Assembly (NCBI GenBank): GCA_905221605.1
Contig: CAJNDS010001879.1
Coordinates: 115,291-179,290 of the forward strand
Origin: Symbiodinium natans
Lineage: Eukaryota; Sar; Dinophyceae; Suessiales; Symbiodiniaceae
DNA length: 64,000 nt
Direction: 5' to 3'
In this document: piece by piece, positions 10,049 to 19,845 of the stretch
How positions within the stretch are numbered: position 1 is the stretch's first letter
Layout: the number at the start of each line of letters is the position of its first letter
Program-made: the position numbers and the translations under genes
Notes under the pieces: generated by a model
The model's database searches: none
What the model was told of the DNA's origin: nothing
What the model saw: only the letters and a program-made list of their open reading frames with translations

Positions 10049-11806
10049 GCTCCTACTACTACATCTACTACATCTACTACTACCACCACTACTGATAATA
10101 GTATGTTTTGTCCTCGTTGTCATCAAGGTGCCAGCGTCGGGAAGCCCGACGCTCACCACGATCTCTGGCCTTGGCCTCAAGGACCATGCTCTAGGGGTCT
10201 CAGGGTTTAGGGTTTAGGGTTTAGGGTTGAGGGCTTAGGAAAGAGGCACGACTGCCAGAGGACCACGGAACCATTCCGATCGACGTCAACGCCGGTGACA
10301 AAGCCTGCGTGCAAGCCACGCACCTGTGGCTTCAGCCCATGTGACCGTAGTTGTTGCGCACCTTCCCCTGTTTTGCAAGGGTACACAGGTTGCTCTTATA
10401 GGTGCAGCCTAGGTACACTGGCCTCAAGGCCCTTCGCCAGCCTGATGCGATCCAGGCCGTAGAAGTGGATGGCAAGACCTACGTCCTCACTGCCAATGAA
10501 GGCGACGACAAGGCAAGGGACTGTCAGTCCTTCGCAGTGAGCCTGGGGCGGGGGGGAAGGGGGTGGGGGAGATCGCATGCAAATGCATGCGATTGCGTGC
10601 AGTGCATGTGCTTCGAAGGGCTATGGCGACTTTGAGGAGAAGCTGAAGCTCAAGGCCGGGGGTGCAGATGCATCCACCCCCGAACAGCGCAGCAGGGTCC
10701 GGCGCCCCCCTGCCCGAAACCCGTCCGAGGACGTTCTCAACTCGGACGGCTCCGTGGACAGCGACATGGAGCACATGACGGTAAGTTCGAGCGCGGCCAG
10801 CACTGCCATGGCGCTCTTTGCCGTTGCGGACAGCCTGAGGAGAGTCTGCAGCCATTTACACGCACGGGCCTGTTTAGGGTTTAGGGTTGAGGGGTTTTTG
10901 ACGTTTTAAGGTTCCCCCCCCCCCCCCCCGTGAGGATTACGGTCGGCTCTGCGGCCATCAACTACACAAACTCCTCGGCTCCGGAGATCCAGGACATCGT
11001 CGCGTTCGGTGGCCGCGGCGTGTCCATCTATGAGCACACCACCAGCGGCTTGACTCTGAGCTGGGATTCCGGCGCCGAGGTCGAGAGGGAGCAGTGCGCC
11101 CACTACGCTTGGGCTCACAACGCCATCCAGGACGAGGAGTTTGCTCCCGTGAACGGCCACCTCTACATGGCCGCCGGCTCCAAGCTCCGCGGGACACTGG
11201 ATGAGATGAACGATCCAAGCCAGGACGGCTGAACCCTAAACCCTAAACCCTCAACCCTCAAAGCCTCAAGCCCCTCAGCCCTAAACCCTAAACCAGGACG
11301 GCTGTGCGGATGCTGGAGATGGCCAGCCGGGCGCCTGCCCTCTCGGTCAGATGGTGGACGATCGCTCCGCAAAGGATGGACCTGGTGTCGAGGCCATCGT
11401 GGCTGGCAAGGCCTGCGGCTCCCTTGTGGCTGTGACGGCCACGGAGAAGCAGGGCACGGCCTTCGTCTACGACATCTCCAACATCGCCTCTCCCAGCCTC
11501 CTCTTTGTGAAGCATCTGTCTCCAGCCTCGGAGATGAAGAGCCCGGGCGTGGCTTACGCGGACCGCTCCCTGGGCGAAATTGATCCCGAGGCCATGATCT
11601 TCTTGGAGGATGCACACTCCCCGTCGGGCAAGGCCGGTGTCATGTTTGCTGGCGCCTGGTCAGGAACGATGTCCTTTTGGGAGTTTGAGTGCCCCACCAC
11701 CACCACCACCTCGACGGCCGGCCCTGTCGATACCAGTGGTGCGCGTGAAGTGTCTGCTTTGTCCTTGAGTGTGTTGCTCTTTGTCTTCAGTTTTGCACGG
11801 CTCTAA
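5644..11806 (+). CDS. Choice-of-anchor I family protein, 13 exons
   Basis: Secreted beta-propeller-like protein of the choice-of-anchor I family (relatives include mesenchyme-specific cell surface glycoprotein); catalytic role unknown. Proposed exons: 5644-5715, 7508-7593, 7793-7862, 8459-8648, 8750-8927, 9176-9250, 9312-9402, 10128-10181, 10261-10308, 10402-10512, 10619-10780, about 10930-11223, and 11297-11806. These total 1,941 nt, or 646 residues. The first exon encodes a signal peptide (MFRSLLAVLALSPAVA). Family motifs in order are GAAEQVAYD, PLPDMILPNS, VANEGEGEY, VDPEGSV, NLEPEYLSWSADDSTLFVNL, QENNAVAIID, GLGLKDH, QPDAIQAV, LTANEGDDK, VAFGGRGVSIYE and FLEDAHSP. A TTTTTST linker and a hydrophobic C-terminus (ALSLSVLLFVFSFARL) suggest a GPI anchor. 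Intron donors include GT, GC (2, 4, 6, 7, 10) and GA (8, 12). The junction of exons 11 and 12 is uncertain because a C16 run (10914-10929) precedes exon 12 and no clean AG acceptor is visible. Confidence 0.85.
5716..7507 (+). other. Intron 1 of the choice-of-anchor I gene
   Basis: A GT-AG intron of 1,792 bp. Its left part holds telomere arrays (about 5801-5885 and 6001-6210, in opposite orientations). The rest, about 6300-7500, is strikingly AT-rich with many ATTAT and TTATG motifs. Long open frames here are low-complexity, rich in I/Y/F/C, and are not proposed as genes. Confidence 0.75.
6001..6210 (+). repeat. Interstitial telomere array (TTTAGGG)n
   Basis: Near-perfect TTTAGGG heptamers at 6001-6098, then a degenerate stretch and further heptamers to 6210. 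It lies within intron 1 of the choice-of-anchor gene and faces the CCCTAAA array at 5801-5885, giving an inverted pair. Confidence 0.95.
7863..8458 (+). other. Intron 3 with telomere-like and G/C-homopolymer DNA
   Basis: Between NPQ and VLSSLAYDF of the choice-of-anchor protein. Both junctions carry AGGTGCT (exon-intron at 7861-7867, intron-exon at 8457-8463), a 7-bp direct repeat. Contents are poly-C runs, degenerate TTTAGGG DNA at about 7950-8210, G runs, and (AT)n tracts at 8285-8300 and 8360-8385. Confidence 0.75.
8649..8749 (+). mobile_element. Intron 4: family E introner
   Basis: A 101-bp GC-AG intron that is almost entirely a family E element (8650-8746, reverse orientation). Ends CTACGAATTGCTTAAC and GTTAAGCAAACAGTAG are inverted repeats. 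CAGG lies directly on each side (8646-8649 and 8747-8750), like a 4-bp target duplication. Splicing at CAG|GCTAC and GTAGCAG|GG removes the element plus one copy of CAGG and joins T-G-PLPDM in frame. Related copies: 3804-3914, 19344-19440, 26226-26331 and kinesin intron 61219-61310. Confidence 0.8.
9403..10127 (+). repeat. Intron 7 with a large trinucleotide and hexanucleotide microsatellite
   Basis: Within this GC-AG intron, about 9640-10085 is a chain of simple repeats: ACC/CCA, then ACGACC, ACTACC, CTGCCACTGCCG, CCCTGC, TCCTGC, and finally CTACTA-type units. All six frames stay open in parts, giving poly-Thr, poly-Pro, poly-Val and Arg-Pro products. The flanking exons (AVAIID and VPASGSPTL) read straight across in phase when it is removed. 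Confidence 0.8.
10182..10260 (+). other. Intron 8: 79-bp GA-AG intron with telomere repeats
   Basis: Exon 8 ends LGLK and exon 9 starts DHGTIPIDV. The intron begins GACCATGC and ends CCAGAG. AGGACCA is present at both junctions (10180-10186 and 10259-10265). The core is TTTAGGG repeats (about 10205-10240). Without removal the frame runs into TAG. Confidence 0.75.
11220..11304 (+). repeat. Intron 12: telomere repeats between 12-bp direct repeats
   Basis: CCAGGACGGCTG occurs at 11220-11231 and again at 11293-11304. The 61 bases between are AACCCTAAACCC-type repeats with a slightly degenerate centre (TCAACCCTCAAAGCC). The intron itself is 11224-11296 (73 bp, GA-AG, CAG|GACGG on both sides). Removing it joins NDPSQ to DGCADAGDGQ in frame; if retained, translation stops at TGA right after SQDG. 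Confidence 0.9.
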
Positions 11807-13425
11807 GTGAGCTGCGGCAACGGGAGCACGGGACGCCGAACTGTGCGGTAACGTGCTCTCGGCCGCGCGGGATGGGGTGAAACTTCTTCGCATGACCCTG
11901 TGCTGCGCAGCCTTCTTTTCGGCCCTCCATCGTTCGGACGGTGGGGCACGCAGAACCTTAATTCACACCTTTTTCAACAGCGCCGCTCCAAGCACCACAT
12001 GGGTCCCAGCACCCCCCCAGGGAATCAGAGGGGCTGATTAATTTGGGGGCCGTAATAGTTAGAGCTTTGAGGGTTATTATTCTTATCGCAGATTTATAAA
12101 GGGACCATAAGGGCATACTCTTCGTATTTATTCCGACCCCTCTGTGAACTATCTGCAGGCAGTCGTAACGGAGCTATCGACCATTTAGTTCTTCCTGGCG
12201 CGTCGGCACCGGTCTTTTCGGCGAGCGTAAGGAAGGCATGGGGAGGATCGTTGGGCCATGGTTTCTTGGAGCTGTCTAGTAACAACCCTAAACTCTAAAC
12301 CCTAAACCCTAAACCCCTAAACCCTAAACCCTAGAACTGGCTGGGCCCAAAGATGCGCGTAATGATCGTAAGCTTCAGCTCCAAGTCATCTCGAAGGCCT
12401 GAAGCTGTGATGCTTGTGGCCCAGCCAGTCATGCACTAGGCAGGACAGTGAGATCTGTGCTGCCTCTCTTGATCTTTTTCTGACTTTTACGACCTTGGCA
12501 GTGGGGGCGGCTCAGGGTGAGGGTCAGCCAGGAAAAATTTGAGAAGAGCTTGTCGTGATTTTGCGCTTGACCTGTTTGACCCTTACGGTTCCGGTGGCAT
12601 GAAACCCTCACCCAGACTTCACACCATCCCCGTCAAAGCATTGAGTCGAGATGGGACGTCACTGAGTCAAGGCAGACCTGGCCATGCGCAGGGGTTCGCC
12701 CTTTAGGGCAAACCCTGAAACTTGCAACTCGGACGTCCTTGGTACAACGCCTTCTGGGAACGCCTTTGTTGGCTCAGAAAATCTCCGAGACCTTCGCTTT
12801 TGGGCTTTAGGCGTGCGTACATGCGTACATCTGCGATACTTCAACAAGATCCTAGACGGCAGCTAGTCTGACTAAAAGCCTCCGGAAGCTTTTGAGCTCC
12901 ATAGCAGATGTAAGATGCGAAATTAGCCAGGACTAGGAACCGTGTTCCCTTCCGATATCCCCCGAAGCCATCATACACTTAATTTCCAAAGCCCTTCACA
13001 CGTAAAGCACAGAACACTGCGGAAACCCTTACCCAAAGTCTCAAAACCCTCAACTAAACACCTCAATCACCGGCAACAAACAACTCAACCCAACCGCCCC
13101 TAAATCTCCTTGTTATATCTTTAGGGCCCTTAACCTAAACTCTAAAGCCAAAACGCTTCCTGCCCCCCTACCACCGAGTCGCATGAGTCCCCACCCTGCA
13201 CCCCAAGCCTACAGGTAGGGACCCCATTGCGATACTAACCTGAGTTAAGGGAGTTATCACTTGCATAGTAAGACTTGTAACCCAATTCAGGGCCCTTATT
13301 ACCCTATGTCTAGCTAAAGCCCTAAACCCTCAACCCTAAGCCGTAAGCCCTAGACCCTAAACTCTTAACCCTCAAAAACCCTAAGCCCTAAACGCTAAAC
13401 CCTAAACCCTAAGCCCTAAACCCTT
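11807..13425. other. 3' flank of the choice-of-anchor gene, no gene seen
   Basis: No recognisable gene. There are short CCCTAAA arrays at about 12283-12330 and degenerate telomere-like DNA at about 13020-13410. A GC-moderate stretch at 11810-12280 may hold the 3' untranslated region. No polyadenylation signal could be supported. Confidence 0.5.
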
Positions 13426-13432
13426 GTCGCAG

Positions 13433-14131
13433 CTCTTCGCGCCCTGGTACCGGACGGTGTGACGGCTGACTTCCCTTCAGGACAGCTGCTGGGGGCGCGT
13501 GGGGGTTTTTGGAGTTGATGATGAGGGGGGGGATTAGGGTTTAGGGTTTAGGGTTTAGGGCTTAGGGTTTTAGGGTTTAGGGGTTTCCAAAAATTGGGGA
13601 TACCGTAGTGGGGTCCATTTATTAAGGGAATCCTACTCTTTGGGGTCTGTATTAGGGGTTTCTTAGGAGGTTATGATGTACCTTAAGAAACCAAACCTAC
13701 TTTTTTTGTAGGCTTCTTTGTAATCCTATAAGGGGTTTTATAGTGATAACCGACAAAACAGGTAGGTTTTTGGGTTCTTAAGGTAGGAGTTGAGGGTTTG
13801 CAGTGTTTAGGGTTTATGGCTTAGGAGTTGAGGGATTAGGGCAGGCTTGTGTTTCAGACGCGAGGAGAACCTAGGATTCAGCAGGGACTGGGCGTAGGAA
13901 CGTAGGAGGAGCAGCGATTCACGGTCATTGGGCTAAACTCTGCGCTAAACACCAAATCCCTAACCCTAAACCCTAAACCCTAAACCCTAAACCCTAAACC
14001 CTAAACCCTAAACCCTAAACCCTAAACCCTAAACCCTAAACCCTAAGCCCTGAATGAACCCTAGACCCTCAACCCTGTGGCTTGGCAGGCATTCCTCTTG
14101 CCAGGGATGGATCCAACACGCTCATCTTCAG
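13433..14131 (+). CDS. Two-exon chain of unknown protein (partial)
   Basis: Exon 13433-13480 reads ALRALVPDGVTADFPS and exon 14089-14131 reads IPLARDGSNTLIFR. They join in phase through a glycine codon (G + GC) with a GA donor at 13481 and an AG|GC acceptor. The intron between contains a family G palindrome remnant (about 13584-13655) and a CCCTAAA array (about 13960-14045). CAGG lies at both junctions. No family is recognised; further exons on either side are expected. Confidence 0.4.
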
Positions 14132-14507
14132 GCGCACAAGAGGGATAAATTCGGCTTTCTTCAGGGTTTCGAGCTTCGGGCTCAGGGTTTAGGGTTTAGG
14201 GTTTAGGGTTTAGGGTTTAGGGTTTAGGGCTAATAGGGCTTAGGGTTCAGTGTTTGAGAGGGGTCGTATTCTTAGGATCTCAATTGAAACCTCTCCCGCG
14301 TTCAGTTGCGGGAACACGCCCCTCAAGTCTCAACCCTCAACCTATATTGGTATATTTTGTATATTTTTGTTCATATAAACCCCAAGAGGGTATGAAGCAT
14401 ATTATTGTTATTAAGCTTCTAAAAGGGAGTATAGCAACCCTAAGCGCTAAAGAATCGAAACGGTAAAGGTGCCCGAGAGCTGGCCCGCCTCGGCTTCCTT
14501 TACTTCC

Positions 14508-14630
14508 TAGGTAGGATAAGGGGGGCCCTTGAAAGGGAACCCTTCTTAACCCGCTTCTGGCTCTCTTAAACAGGGACCTTATTCAGAGGGTCTATATCCC
14601 CAAGGGTCCCCCGAATCCTATCCCCTACTA
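14508..14630. mobile_element. Short inverted-repeat element, family D
   Basis: Begins GGTAGGATAAGGGGG and ends CCCCCGAATCCTATCCC. The second copy at 30118-30237 shares long identical interior stretches, including CTTCTGGCTCTCTTAAACAG and GGGACCTTATTCAGAGGG. The high identity suggests recent activity. Confidence 0.75.
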
Positions 14631-15019
14631 CTTTCTCTCCAATCCCCGGAAGTCCTAGAAACCCTAAACATCATAAAGCTCTCGAGACCCCAGCTCCCCA
14701 AAACCGGAGCAGGTCTGGGAGAGGGGCTGCAAGATAAAGTTGAAGGAAGTAATCAAGAAAATATCGGTGTTTGACGAGTTTTTCAAAGGGAAACCTGTCA
14801 CGGTAGATCATAGGGGGGGGGGCGCGACCATATCTAGATATGTGTTCTTTTGATCTTTTTAATTTGCCCAATATGTGCATGTAAGCCCCAAACCTGTAAC
14901 TCTAGAACGTCCAGCCATGGACACCACAAAGGCCTGGCATGTTCACCGACTTTACGGTCTACGGCTTTGCGGCACCTGTGCAGGTGGCCTAAACCCTAAA
15001 CCCTGAACCCTGAAGCCTG

Positions 15020-15150
15020 AACTTTAAACCCTAAACCCTAAACCCTAACCCTAAACCCTAAACCCTAAACCCTAAACCCTAAACCCTAAACCCTAAACCC
15101 TAAACCCTAAACCCTAAACCCTAAACCCTAAACCCTAAACCCTAAACCCT
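15020..15150 (-). repeat. Interstitial telomere array (CCCTAAA)n
   Basis: About 18 heptamers, nearly perfect, with one CCCTAACCC hexamer near the left end. It follows an exon-like stretch at about 14910-14990. Confidence 0.95.
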
Positions 15151-15359
15151 CTAACGATTTGAAACCTAAGCCGGGGTTTGGAGTCCTCGGGAGGGGTTGC
15201 TATGGGGTCTAAGGTATTTGGGGCGTTTGGATTCCGGGGTTGTCTGTGGGGGGAGAAGTGTCTAGGGTTTTTATGGCAATCGGTGTTTGGTGTCTTCTGA
15301 GCATGACATACGTTGCCTTGCATCGAACTGCTTCAGGTTTCGCAGGTGTTTTGAAATCA

Positions 15360-16395
15360 ACTACACCTCAAACCTTCAACCCCTGACCCCTAACCTGCAC
15401 AACAAAAATGTACAAATACGCATAAGCATACAGCTTTAGATCTGAATATGCAAATGCAACAACATAGAAAGCATACAGATACATGCACACATGAAAACAG
15501 AAGCCCATGTGTGTAGATGTGTACAAAGCAAAGTACACATTTAGGTCTGCATGAATATATATATATATATATGTATATACACACACACGTAAAGTGGACA
15601 GTTATCTCTAAAGCGGACTTGGGAAACAACTGCTTTGTGGGTTCAAGTGTTCCCTGACAAGTACGCGGACCCCTTTTTGGTTCCCAGGGCTTTCATAGAT
15701 GGTTGACGGGCTCAAGCTTGCTTCCGAGGCTTCAAGAATAGCAGGCCAATGTGGAAGTCTGCTTCGTGCCTTAGGGTTCGGATGTTGTTCTCACACTTCT
15801 TAGTCGACTTCTAACTTTCCATCTACCCTTCAAGTCCCTTTGTTTGAGATGGGTCTCGCTCGGGTTTCGGGCCAAATCCTCACCCATCAAGCTATCTTTC
15901 ATGATGCCATTTTGACTGACTATCGAGGGCTCTACAACCTCGATTAAAGGGTCGGGTTGAGGACTTCATGGCCTCTGCACCTCTAGGGCTCCCTTCCCAT
16001 TCGACGCTCCCAGGCAAAATGCCCATACAGCACTTGAGGGCTCACAGTTAGTTGTATATGCAGTCAGTTCTATGTAACGCGACCGCTAATTTGCTAACTT
16101 CCGTTAAGGTACATATGAGCGTAGTTCTGACTACGCCTGAAGCGTCAAGCAGGTTCCGGAGAAGACACCCACTGCGTCAGCAAACGCGTTCTTCTTCGAG
16201 ATGGGCTTCAACTCCACTTTGACGCTTCTTGGCAGAAAACCGATGAAAGAGCTGTATATGGCCACATGATAGACACCGAGACCGCAGACGACTTCCGTTT
16301 CTGTAAGAAGGTGAAGATGTCAATCCCTGAAGCACTTAGCTAAGTTCTTGCTTTCAGATGCCGCAAAGCCAGCTACATAAACCCAGAGAGCCCAC
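15360..16395. other. Gene-poor stretch
   Basis: No telomere arrays and no supportable gene. There is an (AT)n tract with (AC)n at about 15556-15590. The rest is unique-looking DNA of mixed composition without a convincing reading frame. Confidence 0.5.
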
Positions 16396-16475
16396 TACCC
16401 CTTAATTCAGGCATATACCTACAATCATAAACGGATCCTTAATCTGATTAAGGTATATTGCTTGATTAAGGGGTG
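16396..16475. mobile_element. Short inverted-repeat element, family F
   Basis: Left end ACCCCTTAATTCAGGCATAT, right end GGTATATTGCTTGATTAAGG; the two are inverted repeats. A related copy at 40795-40879 has arms GGAATATACCTTAA and TTAAGGTATATTCC. A partial copy is near 51505-51540. It sits immediately upstream of the exon-like frame at 16480. Confidence 0.6.
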
Positions 16476-16479
16476 TTGA

Positions 16480-16600
16480 GCTCTTTGGGAATTCAAGTGG
16501 TGCAAGTGCACAGCGACAGCGAAGCCAGCGCTGAAGCATTCCAAGCCCATGTCGGCCCCTTGCCTTGTCTTGGGGTCGCTATTTTCGTACACCAGCTCAT
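16480..16600 (+). CDS. Exon fragment, possibly thioredoxin-like
   Basis: Reads SSLGIQVVQVHSDSEASAEA and then FQAHVGPLPCLGVAIFV. This resembles the segment of nucleoredoxin/tryparedoxin-type proteins between the central strand and the LPW/LPC loop, where a V-x-S-D-x-S...F pattern precedes a G-x-x-P step. The catalytic CxxC part is not present here, so the assignment is weak. A telomere array (about 16648-16690) follows. Confidence 0.3.
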
Positions 16601-17112
16601 GAAAAGGACCCCCCCCCGCCCCCTCTCCCCAAAAAGGGACCCACCCCTAAACCCTAAACCCTAAACCCTATACCCTAAACCCTAAACCTTACACGCTAAT
16701 TTAGAGAGCCACCCATCTATCGTGCGGAGTCTCGGGGTCTACACCAATGGGCCTTACGGTCCATCAACACGGATGCCGAAGCCCATGTTCTCCCCCCTAA
16801 ACCCTAAACCCTAAACCCTGAACCCTAAACCCTAAACCCTAAACCCTAAACCCTAAACCCAAACCCTAAATCTGAAGCCCTGAACTCCTAGACTGATACT
16901 AGGAGCGGCCAGGTTGTAACTACTTCGGGGCCCAAGTGCTCCCACTAACTCTAATGAAGGTGTCGGAATGACTACTAAAAATATTCCCTCAGGGTCCCTT
17001 TATAATCATACTATAATCACCACCCAAAGCCCTGTTCTAATTATTAAGGCTGCTACAGTACAACCCTGAAGCCCTGAGCCCGAAAAAGGGCCTGAAGCTT
17101 TCGGGTAGGCGC

Positions 17113-17304
17113 TGGTAGCCCAGTGGTACCCTTGTTGCCACTTTGTTTGGTTCTAGGTTCCCTTATAAAGCAACCAACCACAAAAAGGCTACCCTCATTA
17201 TCATATAGGGGTTTACGGAAATAGGGGACCCCGTAGCCTTCTAAACAAGGGAATAATGTACCCCCAATTTCGGAAACCCCCGTATGGTTGCTGGGCTACC
17301 AAGT
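17113..17304. mobile_element. Family B element with a nested family G element
   Basis: Outer ends TGGTAGCCCAGTGGTACCC and GGTTGCTGGGCTACCA are inverted repeats of family B. Inside, about 17205-17284, is a family G palindrome (GGGGTTTACGGAAATAGGGG facing CCCCCAATTTCGGAAACCCC). Other family B copies: 22168-22280, 38060-38155 (damaged), 38608-38715 and 39655-39764. Confidence 0.7.
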
Positions 17305-17490
17305 GTGGGCTCCCTGAACCCTAAACCCTAAACCCTAAACCCTAAACCCTAAACCCTAAACCCTAAACCCTAAACCCTAAACCCTAAACCCTAAACCCTA
17401 AACCCTAAACCCTAAACCCTAAACCCTAAACCCTAAGTAAGGTAACCCAATTTTCGGAAACCAGCATATGGACCAAGTGTGGGCTTCCTC
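17263..17490. repeat. Telomere array between imperfect direct repeats
   Basis: A block reading CCCAATTT-CGGAAACC...GTATGG...ACCAAGTGTGGGCT occurs at 17263-17314 and again, with a 10-bp deletion and a few changes, at 17446-17490. Between them (about 17315-17436) is a CCCTAAA array of about 17 heptamers. The repeated block is the right end of the nested B/G element plus its flank. Confidence 0.75.
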
Positions 17491-17559
17491 AGGTCGGATC
17501 GCCCAGCAGCGGCCTTCATCCAGGATCCCAATCGTCTGTGTTGTGGGGCTTTGGGTCTT

Positions 17560-17740
17560 AGGGGTTGGGTTTAGGGTTTAGGGTTTAGGGTTTGGGGTTT
17601 GGGGTTTGGGGTTTGGGGTTTGGGGTTTGGGGTTTGGGGTTTGGGGTTTGGGGTTTGGGGTTTAGGGTTTAGGGTTTGGGGTTTAGGGCTTAGGGCTTCG
17701 GGTGCAGGGTTTGGGGGGGGGGGGGGGGGGGGGGGGGTGC
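17560..17740 (+). repeat. TTTGGGG-variant telomere array and poly-G
   Basis: TTTAGGG heptamers pass into about a dozen TTTGGGG units (17590-17665), then back, and end in a G run of about 24 at 17714-17737. The open frame through it (GVWGLGF repeats) is a repeat artefact. Confidence 0.9.
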
Positions 17741-18592
17741 CAGAACAGCTGCTTAGGGTGCAGGGCTTATCGCCCTTGGGGCTTCGGAAAGAGAGGAGCC
17801 TAAACCCGAAACCCGAAACCCGAAACCCGAAACCCTAAACCCTAAACCCTAAACCCTAAACACTAAACACTAAACACTAAACCCTGAAACCCTGAACCCT
17901 CATGAAGAGCCCTAGGGTTTCCATCAAGCCCGGTTTGGGGCGCTTCTTGGGTCTGCAGCGCTTTGCCACTTCGGGGATCCAACGCCCTAGCCCCTGAACC
18001 CCGAAAGCCCAGAAGGGGTTTAGGGTTTAGGGTTTAGGGTTTAGGGTTTAGGGTTTAGGGTTTAGGGCTCGAATCACCTTTACAAGCAAAGCCGTTTAGG
18101 CTTTAGGGCTTAGGGGGTAACTTCGACTAGAGCCACAACGACTGCATTTGATTTACTACGTGTTTTCCGTTCCACGTATATCGTGTAACATAAATCTATT
18201 TTATGCCACTTGTTACTAACAACCCGTGAACTTTCAAGCATGAGAACCCCCCCTGCCTCCTCCAAACGCCCCCCCCAGCCGGGTGCCGCCAGGCTCCGCC
18301 GGTCCGCGCGCTGAAGAATGCAAAGGTGGATTATGCCACCACCATCATCGGCAAGGAAGCCAGCCCTAAGCCCTAAACCCCAAACACTAATCACTAATCC
18401 CTAAACCCCAAAGCCTGATTCGGTGTGTGTTTGTTGGAAACCCTGAAGCCCTGGAACTCCAGGCCTCAAACCTGAAACCTGCACCGAAAGCAACGCCTCA
18501 ACGCGAAAACCCACTGGAATGCTCTTCAAGGCCGATACCCGGCTTCATATCCTTTGAGCCTAAGGGCTGGGTTCAGCGGGTTCTGGGTGTGG

Positions 18593-19637
18593 GTCAACTT
18601 GGGTGCAGCCCTTGTCTCAGTCATCCGTCAGGAGAATTTGGTGCAGTTTCGGCTGGAGACGATCACATACATCCCATCAGGTGGCCTGGGTTTCGGGTGT
18701 AAAGGGTTGGCAAGGGCGCACGGGCTTCACGAACGAGGCTGTGCGTGAGTTTCCTTCCATTGTGCTGCTCATCAGACAGAAGTAAACGACCGAACAAGCC
18801 TAAACCCGAAACCCTGACCTTAAACCCTACTGAACACTGAGCAGCAGAGCGGGCACATATGCCGAAAAAAAGGTCTCGAGGCCTTGCATGATGCCCTGAT
18901 GGCAGGCGGCGGGATCGAAATCACTGTGCCGGAAGGCTGGGCGACTGTGCTCCTTGATTGTCCTGGCCCCGCCGCTCCGATAAGGGTTTAGGGGTTTAGG
19001 TTCTATGGGGTCTCTGGCCGCGAGAATTCCTTAGCTTCAGCTCGTGGCTCAGCCCGAAGTCCTAAATCCTATCATGCCCCCGAAGAACCCTAAGCCCTAG
19101 ACCCTAAACCCGATAACCCAAACCCCTATAGGCCCAGAAGCCCTACGATCCGAGTGTCTGAGTTCCGAGCCGCTTGCTCGCCACGTGGGCGCTGGAACCT
19201 GAAAATCGCCTGATGTTGAACACCCTAACCGAGTATTTACGGGGTCGGAATTTTTTCGAATAGTATTCCTCTAGGGTCCCTTTGTAAGTATACTGCAATA
19301 ACCCCCCCAACACCCTATTCTGATTATGAAGGCCCCTATGATCGCTTGAGAACCCCAAAGAGCAAAAGAACATGGTCCCTACATTGCCCTTGGAAGGAAG
19401 AATATTGTGTTTTTGTGTGGTTCTTAAACAAATAGTAGTAACGAAGGACCCGGAGCAGGCCCCTGTTCACTTTTTTGAGGGTTTAGGTTCCCTCATGAGC
19501 TCCTTTAAACCCAAAAGGGCGCCCTTTATACTCCTAGGTTACTCTTGGGTCTAGGAACAGCCCTGGACCCTGAAACTCGAAGACCTGAAGCCCTAAGACT
19601 GTCAGTTTTTTGGATTTGCGGTATCCGCGACTCGGAC

Positions 19638-19670
<33 letters not shown>

Positions 19671-19845
19671 GCCCCCCAACCCTAACCCTAACCCTAAAAC
19701 CCTAAACCCTAAACCCTAAACCCTAAACCCTAAACCCTAAACCCTAAACCCTAAACCCTAAACCCTTCTCCGGGTGCAGGCTTCCAGGTCGAGCAGAACT
19801 GTGAGCTGGTGGCCGTGAGGTGGAGTCTCCCCGTTGTGGGCGTCG
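18593..19845 (+). CDS. Three-exon chain of unknown protein (partial)
   Basis: Exon 18593-18680 reads VNLGAALVSVIRQENLVQF then RLETITYIPS. Exon 18873-18965 reads LEALHDALMAGGGIEITVPE then GWATVLLDCP. Exon 19780-19845 reads FQVEQNCELVAVRWSLPVVG. All join in phase through glycine codons, first by a GT-AG intron and then by a GC-AG intron. The second intron (18966-19779) carries a family E element, a poly-C run and a CCCTAAA array. The protein looks soluble and globular; no family is recognised. Upstream and downstream exons are missing. Confidence 0.5.
19344..19440. mobile_element. Introner-like element, family E
   Basis: Left arm CTTGAGAACCCCAAAGAGCA, right arm TGGTTCTTAAACAAATAGTAG. It lies inside the proposed intron 18966-19779. 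Confidence 0.6.
19639..19765. repeat. Poly-C run followed by CCCTAAA array
   Basis: A C run of about 30 at 19639-19668, then CCCTAA and CCCTAAA units to 19765. It abuts the exon beginning at 19780. Confidence 0.9.

Noticed and set aside
9417-10217. Long Thr/Pro/Leu-rich open frame and its antisense Val/Gly-rich frames
   Set aside because: They are products of a trinucleotide and hexanucleotide microsatellite within intron 7. The last part of the frame overlaps real exon 8 (VPASGSPTL), which explains its protein-like tail.
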